From: Hoplostethus atlanticus
Taxonomy: Eukaryota; Chordata; Actinopteri; Trachichthyiformes; Trachichthyidae
Direction of reading: 5' to 3'
Length of the DNA stretch: 64,000 nucleotides
Assembly (NCBI GenBank): GCA_034670405.1
Contig: JAXDDX010000012.1
Span: forward strand, 1,211,501 to 1,275,500
Below, piece by piece: positions 24,719-36,250 of this stretch (its first letter is position 1; every line of letters starts with the position of its first letter). The position numbers and the translations under genes are program-made. The notes under the pieces were generated by a model, which was given only the letters and a program-made list of their open reading frames with translations, did no database searches and had not been told where the DNA came from.

Positions 24719-24787
24719 CCCGTATTTCAAGTTGCTTTTTTATTTGAAAAAGTTTGCTACGAAGCTTATTTTAGTTAACTATCATTG
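24719..24787 (-). other. odad2: Probable untranslated first exon of ODAD2
   Basis: On the minus strand a strong donor (ACGG|gtaagttt) lies at 24718-24717. It would pair with the acceptor at 24127-24126, 13 bases before the ODAD2 ATG. The transcription start is not visible; the upper end given here is only the edge of the nearest X-box. If the exon reaches 24783, it contains a tiny upstream ORF (ATG ATA GTT AAC TAA). The exon is inferred from splice consensus and position only. Confidence 0.5.
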
Positions 24788-24801
24788 GTGTCTATGGTAA
24801 C
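24788..24801. promoter_or_regulatory. X-box (RFX binding site) match, ODAD2-proximal
   Basis: GTGTCTATGGTAAC on the plus strand matches the palindromic X-box consensus GTHNYYATRRNAAC at 13 of 14 positions. RFX factors bind X-boxes in promoters of ciliary genes, usually within about 150 bases of the start. The site lies about 70 bases upstream of the predicted first-exon donor of ODAD2. Binding is inferred. Confidence 0.55.
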
Positions 24802-24832
24802 CGTAAACTCCCTGCCACAACCGCCTCCTCTG

Positions 24833-24846
24833 GTTGCTATGATACA
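24833..24846. promoter_or_regulatory. Second X-box-like site, ODAD2 promoter
   Basis: GTTGCTATGATACA on the plus strand fits the X-box consensus at 12 of 14 positions, with an intact left half (GTTGCTAT). It lies 31 bases beyond the proximal X-box. Paired sites of this kind occur in ciliary gene promoters. A GTAAAC core resembling a forkhead (FOXJ1-type) site lies just beside the first X-box at about 24803-24808. Confidence 0.45.
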
Positions 24847-25525
24847 GCCAAACACAACGGCTCGGGAGTTGGATCAAAAAGAAGTAAAACGCAAACGCCC
24901 TGGCAAAACTTGAACCACGTAAAAATAAAGGTAGGAGATGGCTCTATACATGTGAAATGAAATGTTACCTGTGTCACAATTGAATCTACTTCAGGATATG
25001 GTGGTGTGGAGATAACTTGCATGGTCAGAGAAAGTCAAAAATGTCAAGTTGTTATAATAACAAAAACCCTGTATGCTTTCCTTTTAGAGTGTCCACACAA
25101 CCGCATATTTGAGAGCCTATTTCCTCTCTGACTACTGGTTTGGCAGTGTTCTGGAGACAAACATTGGGTACTGAAAATGTCTATTTGGGCTTGGATTCTT
25201 ATTTGCTGTTTAGACACAGCAAATAAGTTCACTCAATTCAACCTTAGTAAGTCTGACGCCAATCAACATCCAATTTAAGTTATAAAGGTATGTTGACCCT
25301 CATCCTTGACAGAGAGAAACAAAGTGTATATGTCATTGATATGGTTTGGATTGTAAATAGCCTAACGGCATTGCCATCATGTCAAGAAAACACAATGAAC
25401 AGGCATTATCCTATCCTTGATCCCACTGGGGAAAAAACATATGACTCCATCCAAGTCAAGCATGATCCCAGACACATGATTTAAACCTGTGGTGCGGACA
25501 TGTTTTCATTTAATATGAATACCCC

Positions 25526-25527
<2 letters not shown>

Positions 25528-25570
<43 letters not shown>

Positions 25571-25574
25571 ACAC
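25528..25574. repeat. (CA)n microsatellite
   Basis: CA array preceded by a short C run, just upstream of the ODAD2 promoter region. Confidence 0.97.
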
Positions 25575-26181
25575 CACCACCACTTCATCTTCAAAAGAAC
25601 AGCAGTGCAATTTGTGCAAATCAACTCTGTTCCTTCCCCTATTGTTTGGCAGCTGCCCACCCGTGGTGTCCTATGGCTGACTGGAATGACAAAGAAGGAG
25701 TATCCCATGGCCAATAAAACCACTGATTTCCTCTGTTGCTTGCCGGGCTTGACTCACCGTGCCTGCCAGGAGAGCCAATGGCGCAGAGACCTATCCCTTT
25801 CTGTCTGGTTTGCATGGCCGCACAGCAGGTGGAACTATTTTGTCTCCTAAACCATTAGGGTAGGTTGGACTGAGCCTGTGTGTAAATCAATCACCAGGGA
25901 TCCCCGGGGGGGAGGAGAAGTAGTAGCTCATCTCTAGTATGAAGAGAGATCATTCTGGATGTTGTTGTTGTTATAGGGCTGGATTTATGAGTTTGCCTCC
26001 CCTCCAGGTCTTTTATTTGGAACAAGGGAGGGCTGTCTAAATTAAGAAGCATTGAGAATCCACAAAGCTGCAACGGGAGTGCGGGAGCTGGAGGGCTGGG
26101 GGCAATGGAGCTCAGCCCTACCAGTGAATGGGCGAACTCAGACAGAGCTGCAGTAGATATAAAGTGTGCGTGTGTGTGTTT

Positions 26182-26217
26182 GAGAGAGAGGTAGAGAGAG
26201 AGAGAGAGAGAGAGAGA
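26182..26217. repeat. GA microsatellite
   Basis: GA array with one GTA interruption, in intergenic DNA. Confidence 0.95.
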
Positions 26218-28404
26218 CTGTCAGTGGATGTGTGCAGTAAGCAGAATGAAGAGAAATGAAGAGGAAAAGGAGACCAAAAGAAAAAGGGAAGAAGGAGCAG
26301 GATAAATGAAGGTCTTAATACATCCAACCCAGGGTCTCATTAGCAAGCCTAATTGCTGTTCGTTAAAAGGGATTAAATGAAACAGTCTGCTCTGCCCGGG
26401 TCTTTTACAGAAGTAAAACAAATATGCCCTGTGGTCAGAAGCACCTGCTGGGTCTTAGATGTTCTCAGAGTAAAACTTAATACAGCATAATAAACACAAC
26501 CAGTCTCCATGCCATTTCTCCAATGCTTGAGTTGAGTTGGTGATTGAACTGCATGGAAACACGCTGACGACACACACAGAAAAGTGCCGCGGCCCCGGCC
26601 TCTTAAAACATGGCCATCACGATCGCATCCGTTCACAATGTGTCCGACCCCCAAAACACTCCATTACCGCTGAAATGAAACGTACACAACGTGAGTAACA
26701 AGAGCGATGATGAGGAGGAGGTGCATGGACTACTGTTCCTGTCCTGTTTTCAAGGTAGTCGGAGACCGTATCGCCCGGGTTTTTCCTTCCTCCAGGCGTA
26801 GATTCGCGTGCTCCAAAGAGCTGTATTGTTTTTACAGGCTTTCGTGTCAAATACAGTTCAGCACAGCGCACGGCTGTGCGGTTGAAGCAGGGAATAACTG
26901 GGTGCAGGAAAGAGACAGGGGGTGACACTGGTCATTGTAACGAGCACCTGCAAGATCTGTCGCACACATTCACCAATGACGTTCGAAAATAGAAAGCAGT
27001 AAAAGTGACTCTTAACACGAGACTGTGACCACATCCCCTGGTTGTAAAAGCTGCACTGCTGCCCCATAATCCTCTCTGCCCTTCCCCATAATTTTTTTTA
27101 GGGACAGAGGGTACGGGGGCAAACGCTATTAAAGGGGATTCAGCAGGAGTGACTTGTGATGAACAAGAGAGCCGATGACCTGTCGTATAACGTTCTTCTG
27201 GTAGAGCGGCCGCTGCTAATCATGTTATCTTATTTTTACCCAACACTACTTTATCATCCGACAGACAACGGTGACATCATTTGGTCGTTATAAGTAATTG
27301 CCTGGTTTATTGACTGTTTGAATAGGCACCAGTACAAGAGGCGTATGGAAAATGCGTTAGGGCCTCCTCGCTCCTCATAACTGAGGCAAAGACGGCGCTG
27401 CCAAAGACAACTGCAGGTAATTATCCCTCACACGAAGCCTCAAGAGCATCTCCGCTTTAACGGCCCATCGAGTGATGAGCTCCACAGCTGATTGTCAATG
27501 AAATAAGAGCAATCTGACATTGGGCAATAAACACAACTAATATGGCTTCCCGTTAACTGTGCCGAATTCTCAGCAGCACTTTAATCAATTTTGATGTAGA
27601 GTGTTCATCACAGATCAATGGGGATTAACTATAGCGACCAATATATCTGTTCTAAACAAGTCTCAAGCAAACAAAACCTGATACTGTTGAAAAATTGAAA
27701 AAACAATGAACACCATTGCTTCAGCTTCTTATGGATGTAAACCTGTAATTGTGGTTTTCAAATACTGTGTATGTATTTTCAAGTTGTGATTGCTTAGTGC
27801 CAATGCTTTCTTTGGAGCGGACGGGTGCTTGTCAAATATAGAAGTAAAACAAGATTTATGGCCATAAGGATTTACAGGGAAACCAATGACAAAGTCTGCA
27901 TCTACATGACCTAAAACACATGATGTTTATTTTGGTTGCTGCTCTGCATGGTGACACTTGGCTCCCGTTGCTAAATCATCCACACTTTACAAGAGCTTTT
28001 ATGCATTTCCAGAAACGCTGAACAAGCATATATGTGACCACAAAACATACCTTTCAGAAAATCATCATAAACCTGAATATGCCCAACCCCTCTAATTGGG
28101 TGATATCCATACAGTCTTTCAAATGTGCTTTCTTTAAATCCACAGGTTGTCATTTAATGTAAAAATAGAAAAACAAATATGAAGCCTTATTGAAAACATG
28201 GATGCCTATGAGCAGGTTCCAGTGGGTACAAATGGCAGTACAGAAAAGAGTGCATGCATTGTGGGTTACAAATCCATCAGTGTTTTGCAAACATTTTGAA
28301 AGGACTGTTATTATTTTGTAGAATATAATAATATTACATTACTTGACCTGTGTTGTAATTACTAGTAAATGCCATATGTTATCAAAGTGTCAGACAGACT
28401 GGTT

Positions 28405-28696
28405 TGTTCTTTGGGCTTGAGTGTGGTGCTGAGAACGCCACGGTTGCGGGTTTGATCCCTGTACCGGCCAAAGGTAAGTCTTCAGTGGCAGGTTGATCTG
28501 GTGATTGGAGAGACTTTCCTTCAAGATGTGAGATATTAGGTTGGGTTAAACTGTCAAGTAGCTGGTTCAAGCTCCAGGTCAGCAAGCACCCTGCCGAAGT
28601 GTCCTAGAGCAAGGCACTGAATCGCCACCTGCTGTGCAGTGCTGCTCCATTGATGACAATTTCCCTACAGGGACCAATACAGTATCATTATTAAAG
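28405..28696 (+). mobile_element. tRNA-derived SINE copy
   Basis: A polymerase III B-box-like word (GGGTTTGATCCC at 28448-28459) closes a tRNA-like head. About 140 bases on comes GAAGTGTCCTAGAGCAAGGC, a word common to many teleost tRNA-derived SINEs (usual form TGTCCTTGAGCAAG). The element ends around ACAGGGACCAATACAGTATC, like the usual GGGATCAATAAAGTATC tail. Substitutions in all three blocks suggest an old copy. The exact ends are approximate. Confidence 0.75.
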
Positions 28697-31600
28697 TGCT
28701 AATGTGTGAGATCCTCCATCTTTGTCTCTCAGCCTCACTGTGGTGTTTCTTTCTCTTCCCAGAGATCACCTGTCAATCAAACAGTGTGTCCAGTACCGTG
28801 ACGTCTTTCTCCTTGGGGTTTTTTTCTCCTTGATGGAGTTTGAGTTTCTGTAGGCGGCGCCCTTCTCTTTGTCTGTTCAGCCATGGTGGCTATCGCTGCT
28901 CATGCTAACTACCCAGTTCTTCTTCTGTTTATTCCAAACAAACCGTCAAACGTCAACTCACTTCCTGTGCGCCAGAGGAAAAACCAACCCGACACCGCGT
29001 GTTTAGAAACAGCAAATGTAAAAGCTTTTGTAAACTGGCTACAAGTTGAATCGCTGTGTTAGATCAACTGAGAGCAGCAAAACGGACATTTATTGAAATG
29101 AAAATGTCACAGATTATTACTTGAATGTAACTCAAATGTGTAATCTGGCATTGAATGACACGCAGTGTGTCTGTTTTATGTCTGGTTCATGTGAGGTTAC
29201 GCCGGCCCAACCTTGACCCATTTACCAGATAAAGGCCTCTGCATGCCCTTGAGCTGGCAACATCCGCCAGACTGGTCGCGTTGCCCCCACTCTTCTTTCC
29301 CTACCCCGCCTTTCACTACCCCCATTCTCCTCGCCTGCAGATAGCAGCTGGTTCTACTCTTTTTAGTCGTTCAGCATGCTTAAATAAAAACACAGATCTT
29401 CCCTCTCCTTCTTCCTCCCCCCTTTCCCCCTTTGCTCCTCTGTCTCCCTCGCTCCATCTCTAACAGCGTAATTATTATTTTGAAACTGCGGTCTGAGAGG
29501 CCATCCGCATTTGGCACTGCCTCACTCGCTAACGCTCGGAGAGCTCTAATACAATTTGACTTTTGCTTTATAACCTCTCCAGGAAGACATCAGGGGCCCT
29601 TTGTTCCTTCCCTCCCCTGTCTCAGGATGGAAGGAGAACCGAGGTAGTAGCGGAGGAGAAGGAGAGTGGGCAAGGCAAGAGGGAATGAAAAGCAAGGCAA
29701 AGGAAGGGAGGGAGTGAGGGATCGAATCAGAGTGGTAGTCCTGTTTTAGAAGGTGGAGGACCCGTGGATGAAACGGGGTGACACCGTTTGAGATGTTGAG
29801 TGGAGGATGGGCATGAAAAAGGTGGCGGATTGAAGAGTGAGCCGAGCAGAGTGAGTGGTGAATGAGAGAGGAGGCCGGTTGGTTGGTCGGTGAGTTGGGA
29901 CGCCCCTCTCCTCCTCCCATCGTTAGAGGAGGTGCTGGTCGAGAGCTTTATGTTGGTGCAGCTCCAGCGCTGGCACCGGCAGGCCGATCAGAAAGAGAGC
30001 GGGAGAGGAATATTACTCCTTGGAAATAATGACACATCGCAGCCAAAGTCACGCAAGAAAACAAGTGTTCCCTGTGAACAGAGAAATAGAATTTAGGAGG
30101 GGCTTCGCCTCAAGACTTCTCTGTTGTTCATCACATCATTCACTCTGTCTGTGTGTCATTTCTCTTGTCTGTTTTTGTTGGTTCTGCTGGATTAACCAAA
30201 TTTAAGCAACTTTATTAGTTTATTTAGTTGTAGTATTTCCTTTTCTTATCATTATTTTTGTTCTTTTGTCTTTTAAGTTACAAAACAATGATCTAGGGAA
30301 AAACATTTTCCAATTTTTCCATTGAGCTCAATAATAAAACCTCAATTTTCATCTAAGAGAAAACTTGAGGTGGAAGACAAAGAATCATCTTGTGGCCCTT
30401 GGTGATGATCTACATGATAAATATATACCTGCTGGTAGATGATTGACACCCATCACGTCAAAATGTTTGCTGGGCTGCATTCATTGGCTGGCATAGTGAG
30501 AGTACATGTATGTACATGTACCTCCCAAGTGGCTGTGAGGGTGGAAAGGATGCACACCAGGGCCTGCATACTAAATCTCCAATTCAACCATAAATGACTG
30601 ATGACATTGAATCGACCTTGGTTGACCCGTGACGCATTAATGGAAAGATAACTCAGGGTTAACCACGGTGCCCTGCAGGAATGGTTTTTACAAGTGAAGA
30701 AATATTCTTTGTAATTACCAGTGAATGGTGAAAAGCATCCAACTCCAGAACAGCCAAGGAGCTCTGCTTTAATTGTGAAAAGAAACAATCAGCCACATGC
30801 CAAGAGGTAAACACAGACTGATGAAGTCCACTGTTGGTTTGGTTGGAGCTCTTAGTTGCTGATTTCTGGATAAATTACTCAGTTTTATCTTTTACTTCCT
30901 TCATTATTGGGATTATTATTATGAAGTAGTAATGGTATTACATGTAGTAACAGTACTAGTTGTAGTAATAGTAGTAGAGGTAGTGCTAGTAGTACTAGTA
31001 GTAGTAGGAATACTAGTGGAGTAGTAGTAGTAGTCAGTAGTAGTCATGGGTCTTAAAAAAATATGCTAAAGTCACAAAGTCTTACAAGCTGCCTCAACAC
31101 TATTTGCACATGGACATAATATTTTCAGGATTCTTAAAAGCCTTATTTAGTTTGACAAGTTGGCTAACACATTGTTCTACAGCCCGGAGGAGTAGCTGCA
31201 GAAGGAAGGACGATGTGTGACAGGCATAGCTTGAGCATCAGGTAATCGTTATCACAGTGACCAAAATATCCCTATTGTTCCCAAACAGTAGTCTGCCCAG
31301 CGTTCAAACAAAAGGACAGCTGCACTCAGGGAGTATCCCGCTGGCCACTTAGTTTAAAACTTTGGAAATACAATATGTTTCTCTACAGCTTCTCGACAAG
31401 CCAAGGAGAGGCAGTCAAAGTCCGTGCTGTTCCAATGTTAACAATGTAGTCTAATCACAAAACACAGAGGACTAATCAGTCTGTCTGCAGACTGCGTGTG
31501 AGCTCCACTGCTGCTCCGCTGCAGAGCTGGAGAGGCTGGAGAGGCTGGAGAGGCTGGACTCAGCCTCGCGGCCGGAGCCTCTCTGGAGGCCTGCGGAGTG

Positions 31601-33447
31601 CTCAGAGTACCAGGAAGCCAGACCTTGGACTTTGGGGCATTTCCTCCTCCTAGACGGGTTCAGTTAAAGGGGCGCTCCAATCCTTGAACCTCTGGTTGGC
31701 TGTAAATCAGCCCCTGCGCAGCATCACTCATTGGGGCCTGTTGTCCACAGCCAAAGCCTCAACTACTCCCCAGACCACTGCAGCACCACTCCCGCCATCA
31801 ACACCTGCTAACTCATGACACACAGGCTCCAGCTCACCGCTGGGAACAATTCCCTTCTGCTCCCCCACCTCTGTTGTTTGACTAATAAGGCCCTAAGCAT
31901 CTCTTTCTTTTCCTGACGCCTTGCTTGTCAGATGCACGTCCTGTATTTTGGCCTTTTCTTTTTGAACTCATGCTGCATTTCCTCAAAAACACCTCCGAGT
32001 TCCGAAAGCCATCACACTTGAGTGTAAAACTAACTGTTATTAGTTGGCAAAGGTGAGACACTTTATGGTTTGTTTGTGTTCGGGCCTTGCCACATGGTTT
32101 CTTTCATGTGAGTCATGAACAGTTTGACAGTTTAACGTGTTGTGTGGAACAGACCTCTTCTCAACCTTGTCCTCCTTCCACCGGGCCTGGCGCTATGTCT
32201 GGCCTAGCCAGGACCCGGTAGCCTAGTCCCCTGTCTGCTCTACACATATGCCGGCATCCTCACTGGGCCCATGGTTCTTTATTGGAAATTACATCACCTT
32301 GTAAAGGGACATGACCCATTACAAAGTCTTGCTGCTTCTTGTTATTCTTCCTTAGCACAGAAGACAAGGTCTCTCTCACTTCCTCTCTCTCTCATTTGGC
32401 CTCCCTTTTCTTTTTTATTCTTTCAGTCTTGATTTTGTTATTTATCTTTGACACTTCCCGTGGATCATGCACATTCCCATCATACCTCCCAGGCGGGCAG
32501 ATGAGCCATCATGGCTGGAGGAGCAGTTGATTAGAAATAGTAACAACAGCACACAGTGAGTGTGTGTGTGACCACCCTGAGCTCCTCTTCACCCCGAGAG
32601 AAGAACGACAATGTGTCAAAACAAGGTTGGGGTGTGTTAAGTTCAGGGGCCTGGCCTTGGCTTCGGGGCTCTGGGAACATACTGAGAGCTACATCTGTGA
32701 TTGTCATGATCAGACCTAGCCCCTGTCAACCCAGCACTGTGTTGATACAGAGATGCCAAGAGCTGCTAACATGTCACCATGTTTCCCAGAACATGGCAAT
32801 AACAATGTGAGCCGACGTGTCTGTTACAAGGCCTTCGCGTGCAGGAGGAAAACCCACATCGGGGAAAAGATACGGCTTCCATCAACCTCCAGTGTTGTTC
32901 GATTCATGGACAGTGAACAGCCTGTTAAGCGTGTCAGTGTTTTCTTAAATGCAAAGTGAAGGAGACTCAGACTCTGATGATGTGCAGCATCGTGGAGCTG
33001 AAATGAAACCCTGCATATCTCTTGTCTATAGTAGATTTTTTTTTCTGCTATAGTGCCTGGCTACAACTTCAGTTAGTCTGCTTTAGCCCGATGCCTGACG
33101 TCATCAGGCCTCGGTTTCTGTGATTCTGTGGAATATCAAAAGTATGTCTACACATGACTATCGGGAATCCATCATGTTCCCCCTTTCAGATTGGATCAGA
33201 TCATCATGACCTCTCAACTCCCAAGAAGACATACAGTGAATGAGCCTGCAGCGCAACATGAAGGCTACAGTCCAGCTCCCAGGAGATTAAAAAGATCTAT
33301 GATGTTTTCATATGGAACCTGAAATGTCGTTAGCAACTTAAAATCAAAAACGTGCAGGCAGCCGTTACAGGAGGCTAAAATATGGGTGATGTGATCTCAT
33401 GTTAGAGACTGACAACCTCAGATCAGTTATTGCAGCTTTGAACACAT
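28697..33447. other. Intergenic DNA
   Basis: No gene recognised. It includes pyrimidine-rich DNA near 29400-29460, a TAG/GTA-rich trinucleotide stretch near 30945-31045, and a 9-base minisatellite at 31526-31558. A unique block around 29455-29610 (GTAATTATTATTTTG onwards) looks like candidate conserved non-coding sequence. Confidence 0.7.
31526..31558. repeat. Minisatellite, unit GCTGGAGAG, 3.7 copies
   Basis: Perfect tandem copies of a 9-base unit in intergenic DNA. In one frame it would encode short Gly-Glu-Ala-like repeats, but no gene surrounds it. Confidence 0.95.
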
Positions 33448-33512
33448 GACCTTGTGGTGCAATGGTCTGACTCCAGATCAGAAGGGTGTGTGTTCAAATT
33501 ACATCGGGGTCA
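33448..33512 (+). pseudogene. tRNA-Trp (CCA) pseudogene
   Basis: It begins GACCTTGTGGTGCAATGG and continues TCTGACTCCAGATCAGA, the anticodon arm of vertebrate tRNA-Trp with anticodon CCA in a perfect 5-bp stem. A T arm (GTGTGTTCAAATTACAT) and CGGGGTCA follow. The acceptor stem still pairs fully, with two G-T wobbles. Compared with the canonical tRNA (GGTAGCGCGTCTGAC), seven bases TAGCGCG are missing from the D arm/A-box, leaving 65 instead of 72 nt. No T run directly follows the 3' end. It is most likely a dead gene copy or a tRNA-derived retroposon head. Confidence 0.9.
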
Positions 33513-33631
33513 AAACCTTTCAAACACCGCCCATCCAAAACTAACTTCAAAATAAGGACCTACAACCTGCTGACACATCCTTGTCAGTTGCAGGGAAAGA
33601 AACTGAATTACTTCCTTCCAGACATGATGGT

Positions 33632-33645
33632 GTTGCCCAGGCAAC
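33632..33645. promoter_or_regulatory. Palindromic RFX-type site
   Basis: GTTGCCCAGGCAAC is a perfect inverted repeat of GTTGCC with a two-base spacer, which fits a full RFX dimer site. It lies 9 kb upstream of the ODAD2 promoter and 7 kb downstream of the MPP7 stop, with no annotated start nearby. A single motif match is weak evidence for function. Confidence 0.4.
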
Positions 33646-34718
33646 AGCAGAGCGAGAACCTAGGAGGTCCAAAGCGAGGATGTACAATGATCCAACTGGA
33701 TGACACTGGCCGAGACCGGGCAACGTGTCCCTGAGCAAGACGCTGATACACTCATACTGTCCATTATATCAGAAGCTGGGTTCATCAACTTGAGAGTAAA
33801 AAAAAGGCTAATGAAGTAAACATAAAGTTCACAGTAGTGAGGTAACCTTGGCAACCTTGTTGGATGGGGGCTTAATCCAACAATGTGAAATGTCCCCGCT
33901 GATCCTCTTGAAGTCCTTTTCAGCGGTCCCAGTTGCAGAGCGCTGTCAGCTCATCTGAGGCGCCGCATAGAGAAATGAGCTTCTCAGGTATCTCGGAGGT
34001 CCCAGGCTCAGTCCCTGTGGTGGAGCTGCTGCCACATGGAGGAAACTCTAGCGGACTCAATATTAATGACCAGTGACCAGGGCCTCCTTGTAATCCACTT
34101 ACCAACATTACACAGGGTCAGCATGGCTACTGCTCCTGGGCTCTCAGACACCAGCTGGACGCACCACTACATTCCATTGGAGTGGTGTATGGCTGGAAGA
34201 TGGAGAAACACTGTTTTGCTACTTACATTTGCTTGTATTGGATTTTTACAACGTTGCACAATGCCGGCCCTGCTGGAGTTACAGCGGGATAACGCCGCGT
34301 ATTCGAAGAATGTCACATTGCGGCAAAAAACGGACACCAGCGATACATTCATACGGCGGAGTTTGGAAAGAAGGTGATTTTTTATCCTCTCTCGCGACGA
34401 GGGGAAGTCACGGCATTTGTGAGACTAATTGGGGGTGCGCACAAGGAGGGTCCTGACCTCCACGGCTCTCTAGCTTTCAGTATGACAGTTCAGAGAAGGC
34501 GTAATTAAAACTGCTCCGATAGAGGCCAATGAGACTCGCGGGAAGGCCACAGCGAAAGTTTAAGAAAATACAGGTGGACAGCTCTGTATTCCCCTAACAT
34601 AGTCAATGCCTGCGTGCAACCTCGGCCTCCGTACCCTGCTTTCGCTCCACATATGTCAGAGGAATTTCCAGCGCCGAGGACCCTCCAGCTGAACTTTTAC
34701 CCCTTGGTCTCACTTTCA

Positions 34719-34739
34719 AACACACACACACACACACAC
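34719..34739. repeat. (CA)n microsatellite
   Basis: Short CA array in intergenic DNA. Confidence 0.9.
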
Positions 34740-36172
34740 TCACAGAGCCACGCTAACCTGCGCAGCCCCAGCAGGCAGTGTATACACACGCCACCCTGCA
34801 TTAATGACCAACTGCGTTACGGCTATTAGAGGGAGGCTGTTGTTATGATTTCCACACATTTTCATCAGGGTGAAAAACACATTCTCGGGTCGGGTCGCGA
34901 TGAAGGGCATCCCCCTGCTCACTTCTCGCTCCCCCCCCCCCCTACCCTACCGGTTCCCGAAGCCCTGTAATTGTGAAATGCAGCTCAAGGTAACGTGCCC
35001 TGAAGACCTTTGCCTACAGACGTGAGGTAATGGCGAGGCTAATTAGGCTGTGGAGACAGGGTGGGCGGCGGACGCTCCCCGGCCCGGAGCACCGTCAGTC
35101 TGCAGTCCCTCTCTCTCTACGGTCAAGGGCATTTAACGGGGATGAGGAAAACAGAGCGGCATCGCTGGCTGGCTCCCCTGGTAAAGCCTCGGTGACGGAC
35201 TGCATCACCACATGAAAGTCTGGGCAGAGGCAGAACAGCAGAACAAGAGGGAAAGAAAGAAGTGAGAAGTCTTGAGAGACTTGGAAAGAAAGGCTCTTTC
35301 AATGAAAAAGATCAGATCTCAGCAGGAGCCTGGACCCGCCTCCCCGCCCCCATTCTCCCTCTTCCTCTTCCTCCTCTGATGCGCTTGAAGGTACAATTTG
35401 TCATGTTAGGAAGGCAGGACTTATCACGTTGAGCTCAGGATATTGGCCCCGACGTCGTAATTTGAGCGCAGTAAATCAAAATGATTGCAATGTATATCAT
35501 AACGCAGGACAAAAGACGTTTCGCTTTAATGCTTTCCGAAATGCATCAGGGGGGACGTTGTAGAAACCCCTGTGACATGTCGCCTGGCCCGGGACAGGAC
35601 GGGCTGTCTGACTTTTCCCACAATTTAATCCCCATGTTTGCCTGCTCAGCGCCCCCCCCCCCCCATCTCCTGTCGCCTTCATCCCCAAAACAAAGGGCTC
35701 GGTTAATACATGGATTTATGGACATGAAAATAAATACATCAAATGGACAGAGCGATTCATGAGGACTCACTGCGGTCCAACAGGGGCAACATTAATCTCC
35801 GGGATCCGAGATAAAAGCTGAAGCTTTCTTCTATAAATCCTCAGGATTCCTGACGCGTTCTGTTAAACTATTACAGCCGCCGGACCGAGAGGGGAACCGG
35901 TGGACGGCTGCTCTTTTGATTTGATGAGCTCTAATGTTCATGTCGGAGCTGGGGAAGCCATCGCTACGCCTTGACTCACACGGCAGCTCACTCTTCAAGG
36001 GATGACGGAGGGAGACGAAGAGGGAGGAAGAGGGAGATTTGTTATCTTAAATCAGTCGGCTGGAGGCATTTTAAGACTTTTATTGAACTATATGGAGATT
36101 TATGAGAACAGCTCTTTTCGTCTGCTACTTAGGGCAATGCCATTTACTGTAAGAAATATCCCTGTTTCTCCT

Positions 36173-36194
36173 TCACACACACACACACACACAC
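36173..36194. repeat. (CA)n microsatellite
   Basis: Short CA array in intergenic DNA. Confidence 0.9.
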
Positions 36195-36250
36195 GATTTG
36201 TCAGTGTTACATCATCACTCATCTAAACAACCTTGGTACATGAGACTGAT

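Larger units (their letters stand above)
24850..28404. other. Intergenic DNA upstream of ODAD2
   Basis: No coding exon was recognised on either strand. It holds CA and GA microsatellites (25528-25574, 26182-26217). A unique, non-repetitive, AT-balanced block at about 27180-27620 has the look of conserved non-coding sequence and contains TAAT-core and TGATTGTCA words. Confidence 0.7.
33513..36250. other. Intergenic DNA, partly CpG-rich
   Basis: It contains a SINE-tail-like word (GTGTCCCTGAGCAAGACGC near 33728-33746), CpG-rich DNA around 34260-34420, CA arrays (34719-34739, 36173-36194) and C runs near 34932 and 35652. No exon recognised. Confidence 0.65.

Noticed and set aside
24847-25100. 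Bidirectional promoter driving a plus-strand gene opposite ODAD2
   Set aside because: A GTAGG donor-like word exists on the plus strand, but no downstream plus-strand coding exon could be identified.
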